The notes: a model not told the origin generated them from the sequence alone. A stretch of DNA of 56,290 bases from Variovorax sp. DXTD-1 (GCF_003984625.1 NZ_RWKH01000031.1:1-56290), one strand, 5' to 3'; counted from the first letter of the stretch, positions 44,389 through 53,421 are shown. Translations and numbers: made by a program.

Positions 44389-45909
44389 TCATTCTTCTTC
44401 GTGCAGCAGGCTCAGGCCGAGCGCACCGCGACGGCGCAGCCACGGGCTCGGGCGATAGCGCGGATCGCCGTAGACGGTCTGCAGGTTGAACAGCACCTCC
44501 AGCATGTTGGTCGGGCCGTACAGGTTGCCCATGGCCAGCGGGCCGCGTGGATAACCCAGGCCCAGCTGTACGGCCGTTTCAAGATCGGCCGGCGAGCACA
44601 CGCGCTGCTGGCACATGTCGGAGGCGATGTTCACGATGGTGCCGATCACGCGCTGCGTGACGAAGCCGCCGCTGTCGCGGATCACGCTCACGGCCTTGCC
44701 GTCGCGCGCGAAGAGGGCGTGGGCTGCATCGCGGATGTCGCGCCGTGTGGCCGGGTTGGTGGCGAGCACGCGTCGCTTGGTGGCGGCATCGTCGATCAGC
44801 ATGTCGATGCCGACGGTGCGCGTCGCGTCCAGGCGCTCGACCGCGGCCACGGTGGTCACGTCGAAGCCCAGCGGCGCCACCAGGATGAGCGAAGTGGGCG
44901 CGGCGGTGGCACCGCTGTCGATCTGGGCGCCCAGCGTATTCACCAGCCGCAGCAGCTCGGCGCGGCGCGCGGCACGCGGCGAAACCCACACCGAAGGCAG
45001 CGCCGCCACGGTCGGCGCCGCGGCTTCGGCGGGCTGCTGCATCACACCGTCGTTGTAGCTGTAGAAACCTTCATTGGTCTTGCGGCCGAGCACGCCCGCA
45101 GCGAGCCGCTGCGCGGTGATCACGCTGGGGCGGAAACGCGGCTCTTCGTAGTACTGGCGATAGATCGACTCCATCACCGGATGCGACACGTCGAGCGCCG
45201 TCAGGTCCATCAGCTCGAACGGACCAAGGCGAAAACCGGCCTGGTCCTTCAGGATGCGATCGATGGTGGCGAAGTCGGCCACGCCTTCGCCCACGATGCG
45301 CAGCGCCTCGGTGCCATAGCCGCGGCCGGCGTGGTTGACGATGAAACCGGGGGTGTCTTGCGCCTGCACGGCGCTGTGGCCCATCTGCACCGCATAGCCC
45401 GCCAGCTGCTTGCAGACCTCGGCGGACGTCTTGAAGCCCGCCACCACCTCGACCACCTTCATCAGCGGCACCGGGTTGAAGAAGTGAAAGCCCGCGACGC
45501 GGTCGGGGTGCTTGAGGCCCGCAGCAATGGCCGTGACCGAAAGCGACGAGGTGTTGGTCACGAGCGTGGCCGTAGGTGCGACAACCGATTCGAGCTCACG
45601 GAACAGCGAGCGCTTGACCTCGATGTCTTCGACCACCGCTTCGATCACGAGGTCGCAGGCGGCCAGGGCTGCCACCGAATCGACCGCCTTGACGCGGGCG
45701 ATCTGCGCATCGCGCGCCGCGGCGTCGATCTTGCCCTTCACGTGCAGCTTGTTCCATTGCGCCGCGAGGGCTTCGCGCCCGCGCTCCGCGGCGCCTTCAA
45801 AACTGTCGAGCAGCAGCACTTCGCTACCCGCTTGCGCGGCGATCTGGGCGATGCCTCGCCCCATGGCGCCGGCGCCGACGACGCCGATCCGTGTGTAGTT
45901 CACTGTCAT
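44389..45909 (-). CDS. 3-hydroxyacyl-CoA dehydrogenase (PaaH/PaaC-like)
   Basis: 506 aa, NAD-dependent oxidation of 3-hydroxyacyl-CoA. Rossmann motif GVVGAGAMGRGIA (9-21), HFFNPVPLMKVVEVV with catalytic His, then a 3HCDH C-terminal domain (~190-285) and a second copy (~400-490), the three-domain form typical of PaaH-like enzymes. Start ATG 45907-45909. Forms a beta-oxidation unit with the crotonase and acyl-CoA dehydrogenase genes downstream. Confidence 0.92.
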   Translation of the reverse strand: MTVNYTRIGVVGAGAMGRGIAQIAAQAGSEVLLLDSFEGAAERGREALAAQWNKLHVKGKIDAAARDAQIARVKAVDSVAALAACDLVIEAVVEDIEVKRSLFRELESVVAPTATLVTNTSSLSVTAIAAGLKHPDRVAGFHFFNPVPLMKVVEVVAGFKTSAEVCKQLAGYAVQMGHSAVQAQDTPGFIVNHAGRGYGTEALRIVGEGVADFATIDRILKDQAGFRLGPFELMDLTALDVSHPVMESIYRQYYEEPRFRPSVITAQRLAAGVLGRKTNEGFYSYNDGVMQQPAEAAAPTVAALPSVWVSPRAARRAELLRLVNTLGAQIDSGATAAPTSLILVAPLGFDVTTVAAVERLDATRTVGIDMLIDDAATKRRVLATNPATRRDIRDAAHALFARDGKAVSVIRDSGGFVTQRVIGTIVNIASDMCQQRVCSPADLETAVQLGLGYPRGPLAMGNLYGPTNMLEVLFNLQTVYGDPRYRPSPWLRRRGALGLSLLHEEE

Positions 45910-46040
45910 TGGAAGAAGATTTTCGCTGGTTGAGGTGTATCCGGGCCTGATTGCTGGCGGGGCCGCGGAGCTTGCACAGCCTTCGATTTTGCAGCCACCG
46001 GGCGCAGCGGCTTCCCGGGTTTTACGCGGGGCCGCGCTTT

Positions 46041-47198
46041 TCAGGCCGCGCGGCGGTTGCGATCGATGGCCACGCTCAGGCCGATGGCCAGCAGCAGCAG
46101 CGCGAGGCCGACCCAGTTCATCCATGCCACCGCATCGTTGGCGAGCAGCCATCCGCCCAGCCCGGCGCCCACTGCCTGGCCGATGTAGATGCCCGAGCTG
46201 TTGAGCGCCACCGAGCCCGGCGCAAGAGTGGGCGCCAGGCCTACCAGCCGCGCCTGCTGCGCCGAGTTGGTGGCAAAGCACCCCAGGCCCCACGGCACGA
46301 GAACGGCCGCCAGCCAGGGGAGCGTGCCGGCCCACGGCCAGAGAAAGAGACTGAGTGCGATGAGTGAACTCGTCAGCAGCACCATGCGGCCCGCGCCCAC
46401 CCGGTCGATGAAGCGGCTTACCAGCATGTTGCCCAGCAGCCCGAAAACGCCGAACAGGGCCCACATCAGGCTCAGCGTGGTGGGGTCGGCGCCGAAGTCC
46501 TGCTTGAGGATGGGGCCGAAATAGCTGAACAGGACGAACTGCCCGGCCCCCTGCAGCGCCGTGACCGAGACGATGCCCATCAGCACCGGGCTGCGGAGCA
46601 CGCGCGACCACGCGGCTGCCGTGAGCGCCGCAGGGCGGATACCGCGCGGAAGCGTCAGCCAGATCGACACCGCGCTCACGATGCTGAGCACTGCGATGGC
46701 CGTGAAAGCCATGCGCCAGCCCAGGTGGCCGCCAATCAGCGCACCGACCGGCAGGCCCAGCACCGAGGCCATCGACCAGCCGAGAAAGACGAAGGTCACG
46801 GCCCGCCCGCGCTGCTCCGGCGGCACCAGCATGCCCGCGCAGGCCGCGGCCTGCGGCGTGAAGATGGCCGGAGCCACCACGGTGAGCATGCGCACCGGCA
46901 GCAGGGCGCCAAAGCTCGGCATCAATGCCGCAACGACGTGCCCGGCGGCATACCAGACGAGGGTGAGGGCCAGCAGCTGGCGTCGGTCCCAGCCCGCGAC
47001 CACCGCCGCCAGCAACGGTGCGCCAAGGCACATCACAACCGCGGCAACCGTGATCAACTGGCCCGCGGTGGCCACGGTAACCGCCAGCGACGTGCTGATT
47101 TCATTGAGCGTGCCGGGCACTACCATCACGCCCGTGCCGATCACGAAATTGCCGGCCAGCAGCGCCCAAAGCGCGCCCCGGGGCGCAGCCCGGTTCAT
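46041..47198 (-). CDS. MFS transporter (drug:H+ antiporter-1-like)
   Basis: 385-aa inner-membrane protein with 12 hydrophobic spans. GWDRRQLLA and later loop motifs fit the MFS; GTLNEISTSLAVTVATAGQLITV resembles DHA1-type exporters of the AraJ/YdhP group. Substrate unknown. Start ATG 47196-47198. It lies between the D-2-hydroxyacid dehydrogenase and the 3-hydroxyacyl-CoA dehydrogenase genes on the same strand; 131 bases separate it from the latter, with no strong signal seen in them. Confidence 0.88.
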   Translation of the reverse strand: MNRAAPRGALWALLAGNFVIGTGVMVVPGTLNEISTSLAVTVATAGQLITVAAVVMCLGAPLLAAVVAGWDRRQLLALTLVWYAAGHVVAALMPSFGALLPVRMLTVVAPAIFTPQAAACAGMLVPPEQRGRAVTFVFLGWSMASVLGLPVGALIGGHLGWRMAFTAIAVLSIVSAVSIWLTLPRGIRPAALTAAAWSRVLRSPVLMGIVSVTALQGAGQFVLFSYFGPILKQDFGADPTTLSLMWALFGVFGLLGNMLVSRFIDRVGAGRMVLLTSSLIALSLFLWPWAGTLPWLAAVLVPWGLGCFATNSAQQARLVGLAPTLAPGSVALNSSGIYIGQAVGAGLGGWLLANDAVAWMNWVGLALLLLAIGLSVAIDRNRRAA

Positions 47199-47258
47199 TG
47201 AAGGACCTTCGCCTTCGGCTGCGGTACTCGCCTTGAGGCGGCCCGGCGGCTCATGAAA

Positions 47259-48266
47259 TCACCGGCGAACCTGCAGCGCGCCCGGATTCACGATGTTGGT
47301 GGGGTTGCCCTTGATGAAGCTCACCACGTTGTCGAAAGCCTGCCCGAAATAGCTCTCGTAGCTGTCTTGCTCCACGTAGCCGATATGCGGCGTGCAGATG
47401 CAGTTTTCGAGGCGCAAGAGCGCGTGGCCCTGCAGCGGCGGTTCGCTCTCGAACACGTCGACCGCCGCCAGTCCCGGTCGGCCGCGATTGAGCGCCGCCA
47501 GCAGGGCGTCGGGCTCGACCAGCTCCGCGCGCGAGGTGTTGACGAAGAGCGCCGTCGGCTTCATGCGCGAAAGGTCTTCGAGCGTGACCAGGCCCATGGT
47601 TTCCTCGTTGAGCCGCAGATGTACCGACAGCACATCGGCCGCGGCAAAGAACTCGTGCCGGTTCTGCGCCACCTGGAAGCCGTCGGATCTGGCCTTGGCG
47701 CAGCTTGCCTCGCGGCCCCAGATGACGACCTGCATGCCGAAGGCTTGACCGTAGCGCGCCACCAGTTGGCCGATGCGGCCGTAGCCCCAGATGCAGAGCG
47801 TCTTGCCCTTGAGCACCGAGCCCAACCCGAAGTTGGGTGGCATCGACGCCGACTTGAGCCCCGATTGCTGCCACGCGCCGTGCTTGAGGTTGCTGATGTA
47901 CTGCGGCAAGCGCCGCATGGCCGCCATGATCAGCGCCCAGGTGAGTTCGGCGGGCGCCTGGGGAGAGCCGGTGCCCTCGGCCACGGCCACACCCCGTTCG
48001 GTACAGGCCGTGACGTCGATATGGTTGCCCACGCGGCCGGTCTGCGAAATGAGCTTGAGCTTGGGCAGCTTTTCGATCAGCTGGCGCGAGATGTGGGTGC
48101 GCTCGCGGATCAGCACGATCACATCGGCGTCCTTCAGGCGGATTGACAGTTGACCAATGCCCTTGACCGTGTTGGTGTAGACCTTGGCCGCGTACGCGTC
48201 CAGCTTGGTGGCGCAGCGCAGCTTGCGCACGGCGTCCTGGTAATCGTCGAGGATCACAATGTTCAT
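47259..48266 (-). CDS. D-2-hydroxyacid dehydrogenase family protein
   Basis: 335 aa. NAD-binding WGYGRIGQLVARYGQAFG with the domain swap typical of the family, catalytic Arg in NTSRAELV, Glu in DVFESEPP and His in CTPHIGYVE. Substrate could be 3-phosphoglycerate-like, glyoxylate/hydroxypyruvate or another 2-oxo acid; no ACT domain, so not the long SerA. Start ATG 48264-48266. The frame is open to 48335 without support. Function within the acyl-CoA block is unclear. Confidence 0.9.
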   Translation of the reverse strand: MNIVILDDYQDAVRKLRCATKLDAYAAKVYTNTVKGIGQLSIRLKDADVIVLIRERTHISRQLIEKLPKLKLISQTGRVGNHIDVTACTERGVAVAEGTGSPQAPAELTWALIMAAMRRLPQYISNLKHGAWQQSGLKSASMPPNFGLGSVLKGKTLCIWGYGRIGQLVARYGQAFGMQVVIWGREASCAKARSDGFQVAQNRHEFFAAADVLSVHLRLNEETMGLVTLEDLSRMKPTALFVNTSRAELVEPDALLAALNRGRPGLAAVDVFESEPPLQGHALLRLENCICTPHIGYVEQDSYESYFGQAFDNVVSFIKGNPTNIVNPGALQVRR

Positions 48267-48358
48267 GGCGTGCCATTGTGCCTCGCAGCATTGGCACGAC
48301 GCGCGTGTGAACGTTTGGATACCCGCCCCGGGCAATGGTCACCGGGGGTTGCATGGGC

Positions 48359-48733
48359 TTAATGTAGGCGCGTGGAGCCAGGCGCGGTGCTGACGGCTTC
48401 CATGGCCTCGAGTGCCGCCAGCCGGTCGAGTTCGGCGCAAACGTCGGCCATGCGGCCGGAAATCACCATGCGGTTGGTGCTGCGTTTTTCGCCCTGCAGG
48501 CCGTCCACCACGCGAATGACGCGCAGGGGCCGTACGGGCGCGGGTGCTGCATCAGCAGGGGCGGCCGGACCATGGGCCCGAGCCGTGCATGAGGGCCGGA
48601 CCGCGACGTAGCGCAAGCCTGCGGAAGCACTGCCGCTGTCGCGGCGGCGCGGGCGGCGTGCCGGCAGCAGCCGGCTTGCGAGCGATTGCAGCGGCATCCA
48701 GAAATCAACGATGGCGAGGAGGGCGATTCCCAT
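48359..48733 (-). CDS. conserved-looking hypothetical protein downstream of lexA
   Basis: 124 aa, not assigned to a family. N-terminus hydrophobic (MGIALLAIVDFWMPLQSLA), a basic linker (RRPRRRDSGS), an Ala/Pro-rich middle and a structured-looking C-terminus (RVIRVVDGLQGEKRSTNRMVISGRMADVCAELDRLAALEA). GGAG five bases before ATG 48731-48733 supports translation. It lies 138 bases downstream of lexA on the same strand, so it may share the SOS-controlled transcript, as do some genes after lexA in other proteobacteria. It does not show the SulA or ImuA motifs I would expect. Confidence 0.68.
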   Translation of the reverse strand: MGIALLAIVDFWMPLQSLASRLLPARRPRRRDSGSASAGLRYVAVRPSCTARAHGPAAPADAAPAPVRPLRVIRVVDGLQGEKRSTNRMVISGRMADVCAELDRLAALEAMEAVSTAPGSTRLH

Positions 48734-48871
48734 GTGAACTCCAAAAAAGTCTGAGGTTGAACACAGGCAGGATTTCTTTGATCGGGCGCAACAGGGTGAT
48801 GGCGACTTCGCGCCATACGCCCGCCACCTGTTGCGACCGGATGGGGTGCTGCTTTCGGCAGGCCGCAGGGC

Positions 48872-49555
48872 CTACATCAGCATGGTGTTGCGAATGAGGC
48901 CGACCGCCAGGCCTTCGATTTCGAACGGCTCGCCGGGCTGGACCACGATGGTCGGGTAGTCGGGGTTTTCGGCGTGCAGCTCGATGACCTGCTTGTTGCG
49001 CTTGAGGCGCTTGACCGTGACTTCGTCGCCGAGGCGCGCCACCACGATCTGGCCGTTGCGGGCTTCCTTGGTGGCTTGCACCGCCAGCAGGTCGCCGTCC
49101 ATGATGCCGGCGTCGCGCATGGACATGCCGCGCACCTTCAGCAGGTAGTCGGGCTGGCGCTGGAACAGCGTGTTCTCGACGTAGTAGGTCTGGTCGACGT
49201 GTTCTTGCGCGAGGATGGGCGAACCCGCCGCAACACGGCCGATGAGAGGCAGTGCCAGTTGCGCCATGCCGGGCAGCGAGAGAGAGAACTGGTTGCCTTC
49301 GCGGTGGCGCGACTCGTTGAGCGAGCGCAGCGCGTCGCCCTTGAGCCGGATGCCGCGCGAGGTGCCGCTGACGAGTTCGATCACACCCTTGCGGGCCAGC
49401 GCCTGCAGGTGCTCTTCGGCCGCGTTGGCCGACTTGAAGCCCAGCTCATTGGCGATTTCTGCCCGCGTGGGCGGAGCGCCGGTGCGTGCGATGGCGCTCT
49501 GGATCAAGTCCAGGATTTGCTGCTGGCGGGCGGTAAGCTTCACGGCGAACTGCAT
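48872..49555 (-). CDS. lexA: SOS repressor LexA
   Basis: Represses DNA-damage genes until RecA filaments trigger self-cleavage. 227 aa. Winged-helix N-terminus (LTARQQQILDLIQSAI; PPTRAEIANELGFKSANAAEEHL), cleavage bond A110-G111 (RVAAGSP), catalytic S145 (VRGMSMRD) and K182 (VTVKRL). Start ATG 49553-49555. Its own promoter region holds two operator-like palindromes. Divergent from an asparaginase gene by 73 bases. Confidence 0.97.
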   Translation of the reverse strand: MQFAVKLTARQQQILDLIQSAIARTGAPPTRAEIANELGFKSANAAEEHLQALARKGVIELVSGTSRGIRLKGDALRSLNESRHREGNQFSLSLPGMAQLALPLIGRVAAGSPILAQEHVDQTYYVENTLFQRQPDYLLKVRGMSMRDAGIMDGDLLAVQATKEARNGQIVVARLGDEVTVKRLKRNKQVIELHAENPDYPTIVVQPGEPFEIEGLAVGLIRNTMLM

Positions 49556-49573
49556 ATGTTGTTCCTTGCGGCA

Positions 49574-49589
49574 CTGGCTAGATATCCAG
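49574..49589. promoter_or_regulatory. second LexA-box-like palindrome
   Basis: CTGG, eight bases, CCAG (49574-49589). It matches the CTGT-N8-ACAG plan with one change per half. Its centre is 19 bases from the box at 49593-49608, close to two turns of DNA, like the tandem operators of E. coli lexA. Confidence 0.5.
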
Positions 49590-49592
49590 TAC

Positions 49593-49608
49593 CTGTATTT
49601 TTAACCAG
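49593..49608. promoter_or_regulatory. LexA (SOS) box in the lexA-asparaginase spacer
   Basis: CTGT-ATTTTTAA-CCAG (reverse: CTGG-TTAAAAAT-ACAG) differs by one base from the CTGT-N8-ACAG SOS consensus and has the AT-rich centre usual for strong boxes. It should autoregulate lexA and may also affect the divergent asparaginase. Confidence 0.78.
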
Positions 49609-49628
49609 TTTTTAAAAGTTGGCAAGCC

Positions 49629-50612
49629 ATGGTTAATTCGCTCTCGCCGAGCCTGCGGCGCATTGTGGTTCTGGGAACGGGCGGCACCATTGCGGGCCGC
49701 GCCGCGAGCGGCGGCGACAACATCGGCTACACAGCCGGCCAGGTGAGCGTGGCAGACCTGCTTGGCGGCATCGAGGCGCCCGAAGGCCTGGAGCTTGCGG
49801 CCGAGCAGGTGGCGCAGCTCGACAGCAAGGACATGGAACCCGACGTCTGGCTGCAGCTCGCCCGGCGTTGCGCCTTCTGGCTCGCCGAGGCCGACGTGGC
49901 CGGCGTGGTGATCACGCACGGCACCGACACGCTCGAGGAAACCGCCTTCTTTCTTCAGGCCGTGCTTGCGCCCGGCAAACCCGTGGTGCTGACCTGCGCC
50001 ATGCGCCCGGCCAGTTCGCTCTCGCCCGACGGCCCGCAGAATGTGCGCGACGCCATCGCGGTGGCAGCCACGCCGGCCGCCCGAGGTGTGACGGTGGTCT
50101 GCGCAGGCGCAATCCACAGCGCCTTCGATGTGCAGAAGGCGCACACCTATCGGCCGGATGCGTTCGCTTCGGGCGATGCCGGTCCGGTCGGCTATGTGGA
50201 AGAGGGGGCGGTACGGCGGATGCGGGACTGGCCCGAATCACCGGCGCGCTCGAAGCTTCTCGAAGCCGGCGAAGGCGCGGCGATGCAATGGCCGAGGGTC
50301 GAAATCATCACCAGCCACGCCGGTGCGACCGGTGCCATCGTCGACTTGCTGCTTCAGGAGCGGGCGATGGGCGTCGCCGAGCCGGTGCGCGGGCTGGTGC
50401 TGGCAGCCACTGGCAACGGCACGGTGCACCATGTGCTGGAGGCTGCCGCGCTTCGCGCGCAGGATGCGGGCGTCGCCGTGCTGCGCGCCACACGTTGCGC
50501 GAGCGGGCGCATTCTTCCGAGGCCTGACGACAAGCTGCGCGATGCCGGTGCTTTGACGCCGGTCAAGGCACGGATCGCGTTGATGCTGGAGCTGATCGGA
50601 ACAGCCGCCTGA
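49629..50612 (+). CDS. asparaginase, probably cytoplasmic
   Basis: 327 aa, hydrolyses L-asparagine to aspartate and ammonia. VVLGTGGTIAG (13-23) has the first catalytic Thr (T20); THGTDTLEETAFFL has the second Thr-Asp pair; TCAMRPASSLSPDGPQN follows. No signal peptide, unlike periplasmic type II enzymes. Start ATG 49629. It is divergent from lexA, and the spacer contains the LexA boxes 21 to 55 bases upstream of the start, so SOS control is possible. Convergent with adk. Confidence 0.9.
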   Translation: MVNSLSPSLRRIVVLGTGGTIAGRAASGGDNIGYTAGQVSVADLLGGIEAPEGLELAAEQVAQLDSKDMEPDVWLQLARRCAFWLAEADVAGVVITHGTDTLEETAFFLQAVLAPGKPVVLTCAMRPASSLSPDGPQNVRDAIAVAATPAARGVTVVCAGAIHSAFDVQKAHTYRPDAFASGDAGPVGYVEEGAVRRMRDWPESPARSKLLEAGEGAAMQWPRVEIITSHAGATGAIVDLLLQERAMGVAEPVRGLVLAATGNGTVHHVLEAAALRAQDAGVAVLRATRCASGRILPRPDDKLRDAGALTPVKARIALMLELIGTAA

Positions 50613-50628
50613 GGCGCTGCGGGCACAA

Positions 50629-50669
50629 GCGGGCAGGCGCGCAAGCTGCCAAGGCAGCCCGCCTGCCGC
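50629..50669. terminator. stem-loop between convergent asparaginase and adk
   Basis: GGCAGGC (50632-50638) pairs with GCCTGCC (50661-50667), extended by two pairs across a bulged G, with a second internal hairpin GCTGC/GCAGC. No T run, so it is only a candidate bidirectional terminator. Confidence 0.38.
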
Positions 50670-50674
50670 CAGCT

Positions 50675-51331
50675 TCAGTTGCTCAGTGCGGCCAGTGCGC
50701 GCTGGGTGATCTCTTCGACCGTGCCGACGCCCTTGATGGCGCGGTACTTCGGTGCCGAGGCCGGATCGGCCTTGGCCCAGGCCGAGTAGTAGTCGACCAG
50801 CGGACGCGTCTGCTGGCTGTACACCTCGAGCCGCTTGCGCACGGTTTCTTCCTCGTCGTCCTTGCGCTGGATCAGTTCTTCGCCCGTGATGTCGTCCTTG
50901 CCTTCGACCTTCGGCGGATTGAACTTCACGTGATAGATGCGGCCAGACGCCGGGTGCGAGCGGCGGCCGCTCATGCGTTCGATGATGTCGCTGAAGGGCA
51001 CGTCGATTTCGAGCACGTAGTCGAGCTTGACGCCCGCTGCCTTCATCGCGTCCGCCTGCGGAATGGTGCGCGGAAAGCCGTCGAACAGGAAGCCGTCGGC
51101 GCAATCGGGTTGCGCGATGCGTTCCTTCACGAGGTTGATGATGAGGTCGTCGCTCACCAGGCCACCCGATTCCATGACCGCCTTGGCTTGCTGGCCGAGC
51201 GGTGTGCCGGCCTTGACAGCTGCGCGCAGCATGTCGCCGGTCGAAATTTGAGGAATGCCGTACTTCTGGCAGATGAAGGCCGCTTGCGTGCCTTTGCCCG
51301 CCCCGGGCGCGCCCAGCAAAATTAGTCTCAT
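50675..51331 (-). CDS. adk: adenylate kinase
   Basis: Balances AMP, ADP and ATP. 218 aa with the long LID form. P-loop GAPGAGKGT (7-15), STGDMLR, GFPRTIPQADAM, LID with GRRSHPASGRIYHVKFNPPKVEGKDDITGEEL in part, and no zinc cysteines. ATG 51329-51331, with a GAGGAC Shine-Dalgarno sequence. Possible -10 TATCCT (51411-51416 on the reverse strand) lies in the 134-base spacer before it. Confidence 0.97.
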   Translation of the reverse strand: MRLILLGAPGAGKGTQAAFICQKYGIPQISTGDMLRAAVKAGTPLGQQAKAVMESGGLVSDDLIINLVKERIAQPDCADGFLFDGFPRTIPQADAMKAAGVKLDYVLEIDVPFSDIIERMSGRRSHPASGRIYHVKFNPPKVEGKDDITGEELIQRKDDEEETVRKRLEVYSQQTRPLVDYYSAWAKADPASAPKYRAIKGVGTVEEITQRALAALSN

Positions 51332-51465
51332 GGTGTCCTCGGACGGTTCTTAGATCTTGTGTCGCGCCAAGCGCCGGCCCGGGAGCCGTGCAAGGCGGAA
51401 TTGCGTCGAGGATAGCATGCGTGAGCGTGAAGAATTTCCGTTACAGCCACCCTGTGGCGCACGCT

Positions 51466-52236
51466 TCAGGGTGCCGGCTTGGCTGCGAACAATGCACGCA
51501 CGCGGGCCAGGTCTTCAGGGGTGTCGATGCCCGGTCCGGGAGCCGCGTGGGTGACATGCACCGCGATGCGATGCCCGTGCCAGAGCGCCCGCAGTTGCTC
51601 CAGCGCCTCGGTCGCCTCGACAGGAGCCGGCGGCAACGAAGGGAATTGGCGCACGAAACCCGCGCGGTACCCGTAGATGCCGATGTGGCGCAGCGGAGCC
51701 GGGCTCGGCAGGGCCGTCGGCACGCGGTTGACGGCGCCGTCGCGCCACCACGGAACGGGTGCGCGGCTGAAGTACAGCGCGTTGCCTTGCGCGTCGAGCA
51801 CCGCCTTCACCACGTTCGGGTTCAGAAAGTCGTCGAGCGAATCGATCTCATGGGCCGCGGTACTCATGGCGGCTTCCGGACGAAGGGCGAGCGCGGACGC
51901 GACAGCGTCGATCAGCGCAGGGTCGATCAGCGGCTCGTCGCCTTGCACATTGACGACGATGTCGCCGCCGTCGAGCGCGAGTTGTTCGCAGGCCTCGGCA
52001 AGACGGTCGGTGCCGCTCGGATGGTCCTGGCGCGTGAGGATGGCCTCCACGCCGTGTTGCTTGCAGGCTGCGACGATGGACAGGTCGTCCGCGGCAACCA
52101 CCACCCGCAGCGCGGTCGACTGGCTCGCCCGCTGCGCCACGCGCACCACCATGGGCAAGCCGGCGATGTCCGCCAGCGGCTTGTTGGGTAGCCTGGTCGA
52201 AGCCAGGCGCGCCGGCACCAGAACGGTAAAGCTCAC
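51466..52236 (-). CDS. kdsB: 3-deoxy-manno-octulosonate cytidylyltransferase
   Basis: Activates Kdo as CMP-Kdo for lipopolysaccharide core. 256 aa from GTG 52234-52236. VLVPARLASTRLPNKPLADIAG, the TRQDHPSGTDR signature, NVQGDEPLI with the metal-binding Asp and HIGIYGYRAGFV. The start overlaps the upstream Trm112-like gene (GTGA), so translation is coupled. The KdoO-like gene in this window acts on the same sugar. Confidence 0.96.
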   Translation of the reverse strand: MSFTVLVPARLASTRLPNKPLADIAGLPMVVRVAQRASQSTALRVVVAADDLSIVAACKQHGVEAILTRQDHPSGTDRLAEACEQLALDGGDIVVNVQGDEPLIDPALIDAVASALALRPEAAMSTAAHEIDSLDDFLNPNVVKAVLDAQGNALYFSRAPVPWWRDGAVNRVPTALPSPAPLRHIGIYGYRAGFVRQFPSLPPAPVEATEALEQLRALWHGHRIAVHVTHAAPGPGIDTPEDLARVRALFAAKPAP

Positions 52237-52415
52237 AGCCCCAGCTCGTCGTCGGACAGCGTGCGCGCCTCGTTCTCGAGCAACACCGGAATTCCGTCGC
52301 GCACCGGATAAGCGAGACGGGCGCTGCGCGAGCAGAGCTCCTGCTTTTCGGCGTTCCAGGTCAGCGGGCCCTTGGTCACGGGGCAGACGAGCAGTTCAAG
52401 CAGCTTGGTATCCAT
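52233..52415 (-). CDS. Trm112 family (YcaR-like) small protein
   Basis: 60 aa: MDTKLLELLVCPVTKGPL, then DGIPVLLENEAR, typical of the YcaR/Trm112-like family found between lpxK and kdsB. Of the four zinc cysteines of longer members only C11 and a second Cys in QELCSRSA remain. Role in bacteria is poorly known. Start ATG 52413-52415 lies inside the end of lpxK (20-base overlap). Confidence 0.92.
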   Translation of the reverse strand: MDTKLLELLVCPVTKGPLTWNAEKQELCSRSARLAYPVRDGIPVLLENEARTLSDDELGL

Positions 52416-53421
52416 CGAGCGATGATAGCTTTGCGTCGAGCGCGGCGAAGAATTCCGGCGCGGGTGCGAAGTGCAGCGGCACGGCAAGCGCGCCGGGAGC
52501 TTTTCTCCAAAGCTTGACGGCGTCTTTTTCGGTGCAGAGCAGGGGGTGCCCGGCGTCTGAGGGGGCTTGCCAGCCATCGAAATCGAAGTGGTCGGGCAGC
52601 GCAATCGTCTCGGCCAGCGTCAGGCCGCGCGCCCGCAGCATTTCGAAAAACGCCTCGGGCCGCGCAATGGCCGCGAGCGCAATCACCGGCTTGCCGGCGA
52701 GGGCGCTCAGCGGCAGGCGTTTGCCGTCGCTTGCCACGGCGTCCTGCGCCAGTGCGCGGGTGGCGGTGTAGCCGCCGGCGAATGCCGGCCGCTCACCGCT
52801 GTGAAGCACCAGGTCGCACCGGCGCGGCCAAGCCTCGCGCAAGGGGCCGGCGGGCAAACGCCAGCCATTGCCGATTCCGCGGGCGTCGAACACGCAAATC
52901 TCGATATCGCGCGCAAGCGCCAGGTGTTGCAGCCCGTCGTCGCTCACGATGACTTGTGTGGCAGGGTGCCGGGCCAGCAGGGCCTGCGCGGCTTCGGCGC
53001 GGCGCCGCGCCACGAAAACGGGCGCGCCGGTAGCGTGGCGGATCAGCGCCGGCTCGTCGCCGACATCTTGCGGATCGCTTTCGTCCAGCACTTCACGGCA
53101 GTCGCCGGTGCGGCGGCCGTAGCCGCGCGAGATCACGCCAACGCGCAGCCCGCGCGCCTGCAGATGCCGAATCACGGCCATCACGACCGGAGTCTTGCCG
53201 GCACCGCCCGCGATGACGTTGCCGACCACGATCACGGGCACTTCTACGCGTTCGGTATTCAGCCACCCCAATCGGTAGAACAAGCGCCGCGTCGCAAAAA
53301 GCGCCGCATAAAGAAGCGACAAAGGCCACAGCAGGCAGGCCAGCACACCGCGCTGCAGCCAGGCGCGCTGCAGCCGGGAGGCCGATGCGCCGGTACTGCT
53401 GCTGCGGCCGTGGGACGGCAC
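52396..53421 (-). CDS. lpxK: tetraacyldisaccharide 4'-kinase
   Basis: Phosphorylates the lipid A disaccharide at the 4' position. 341 aa from GTG 53419-53421, directly after the exbD stop. An N-terminal membrane helix (~22-42) anchors it. Walker A is GNVIAGGAGKTP; VISRGYGRR and VSDDGLQHLALARDIEI hold the catalytic Asp region. It closes the exbB-exbD-lpxK unit and precedes the Trm112-like gene and kdsB, so envelope functions are combined. Confidence 0.96.
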   Translation of the reverse strand: MPSHGRSSSTGASASRLQRAWLQRGVLACLLWPLSLLYAALFATRRLFYRLGWLNTERVEVPVIVVGNVIAGGAGKTPVVMAVIRHLQARGLRVGVISRGYGRRTGDCREVLDESDPQDVGDEPALIRHATGAPVFVARRRAEAAQALLARHPATQVIVSDDGLQHLALARDIEICVFDARGIGNGWRLPAGPLREAWPRRCDLVLHSGERPAFAGGYTATRALAQDAVASDGKRLPLSALAGKPVIALAAIARPEAFFEMLRARGLTLAETIALPDHFDFDGWQAPSDAGHPLLCTEKDAVKLWRKAPGALAVPLHFAPAPEFFAALDAKLSSLDGYQAA

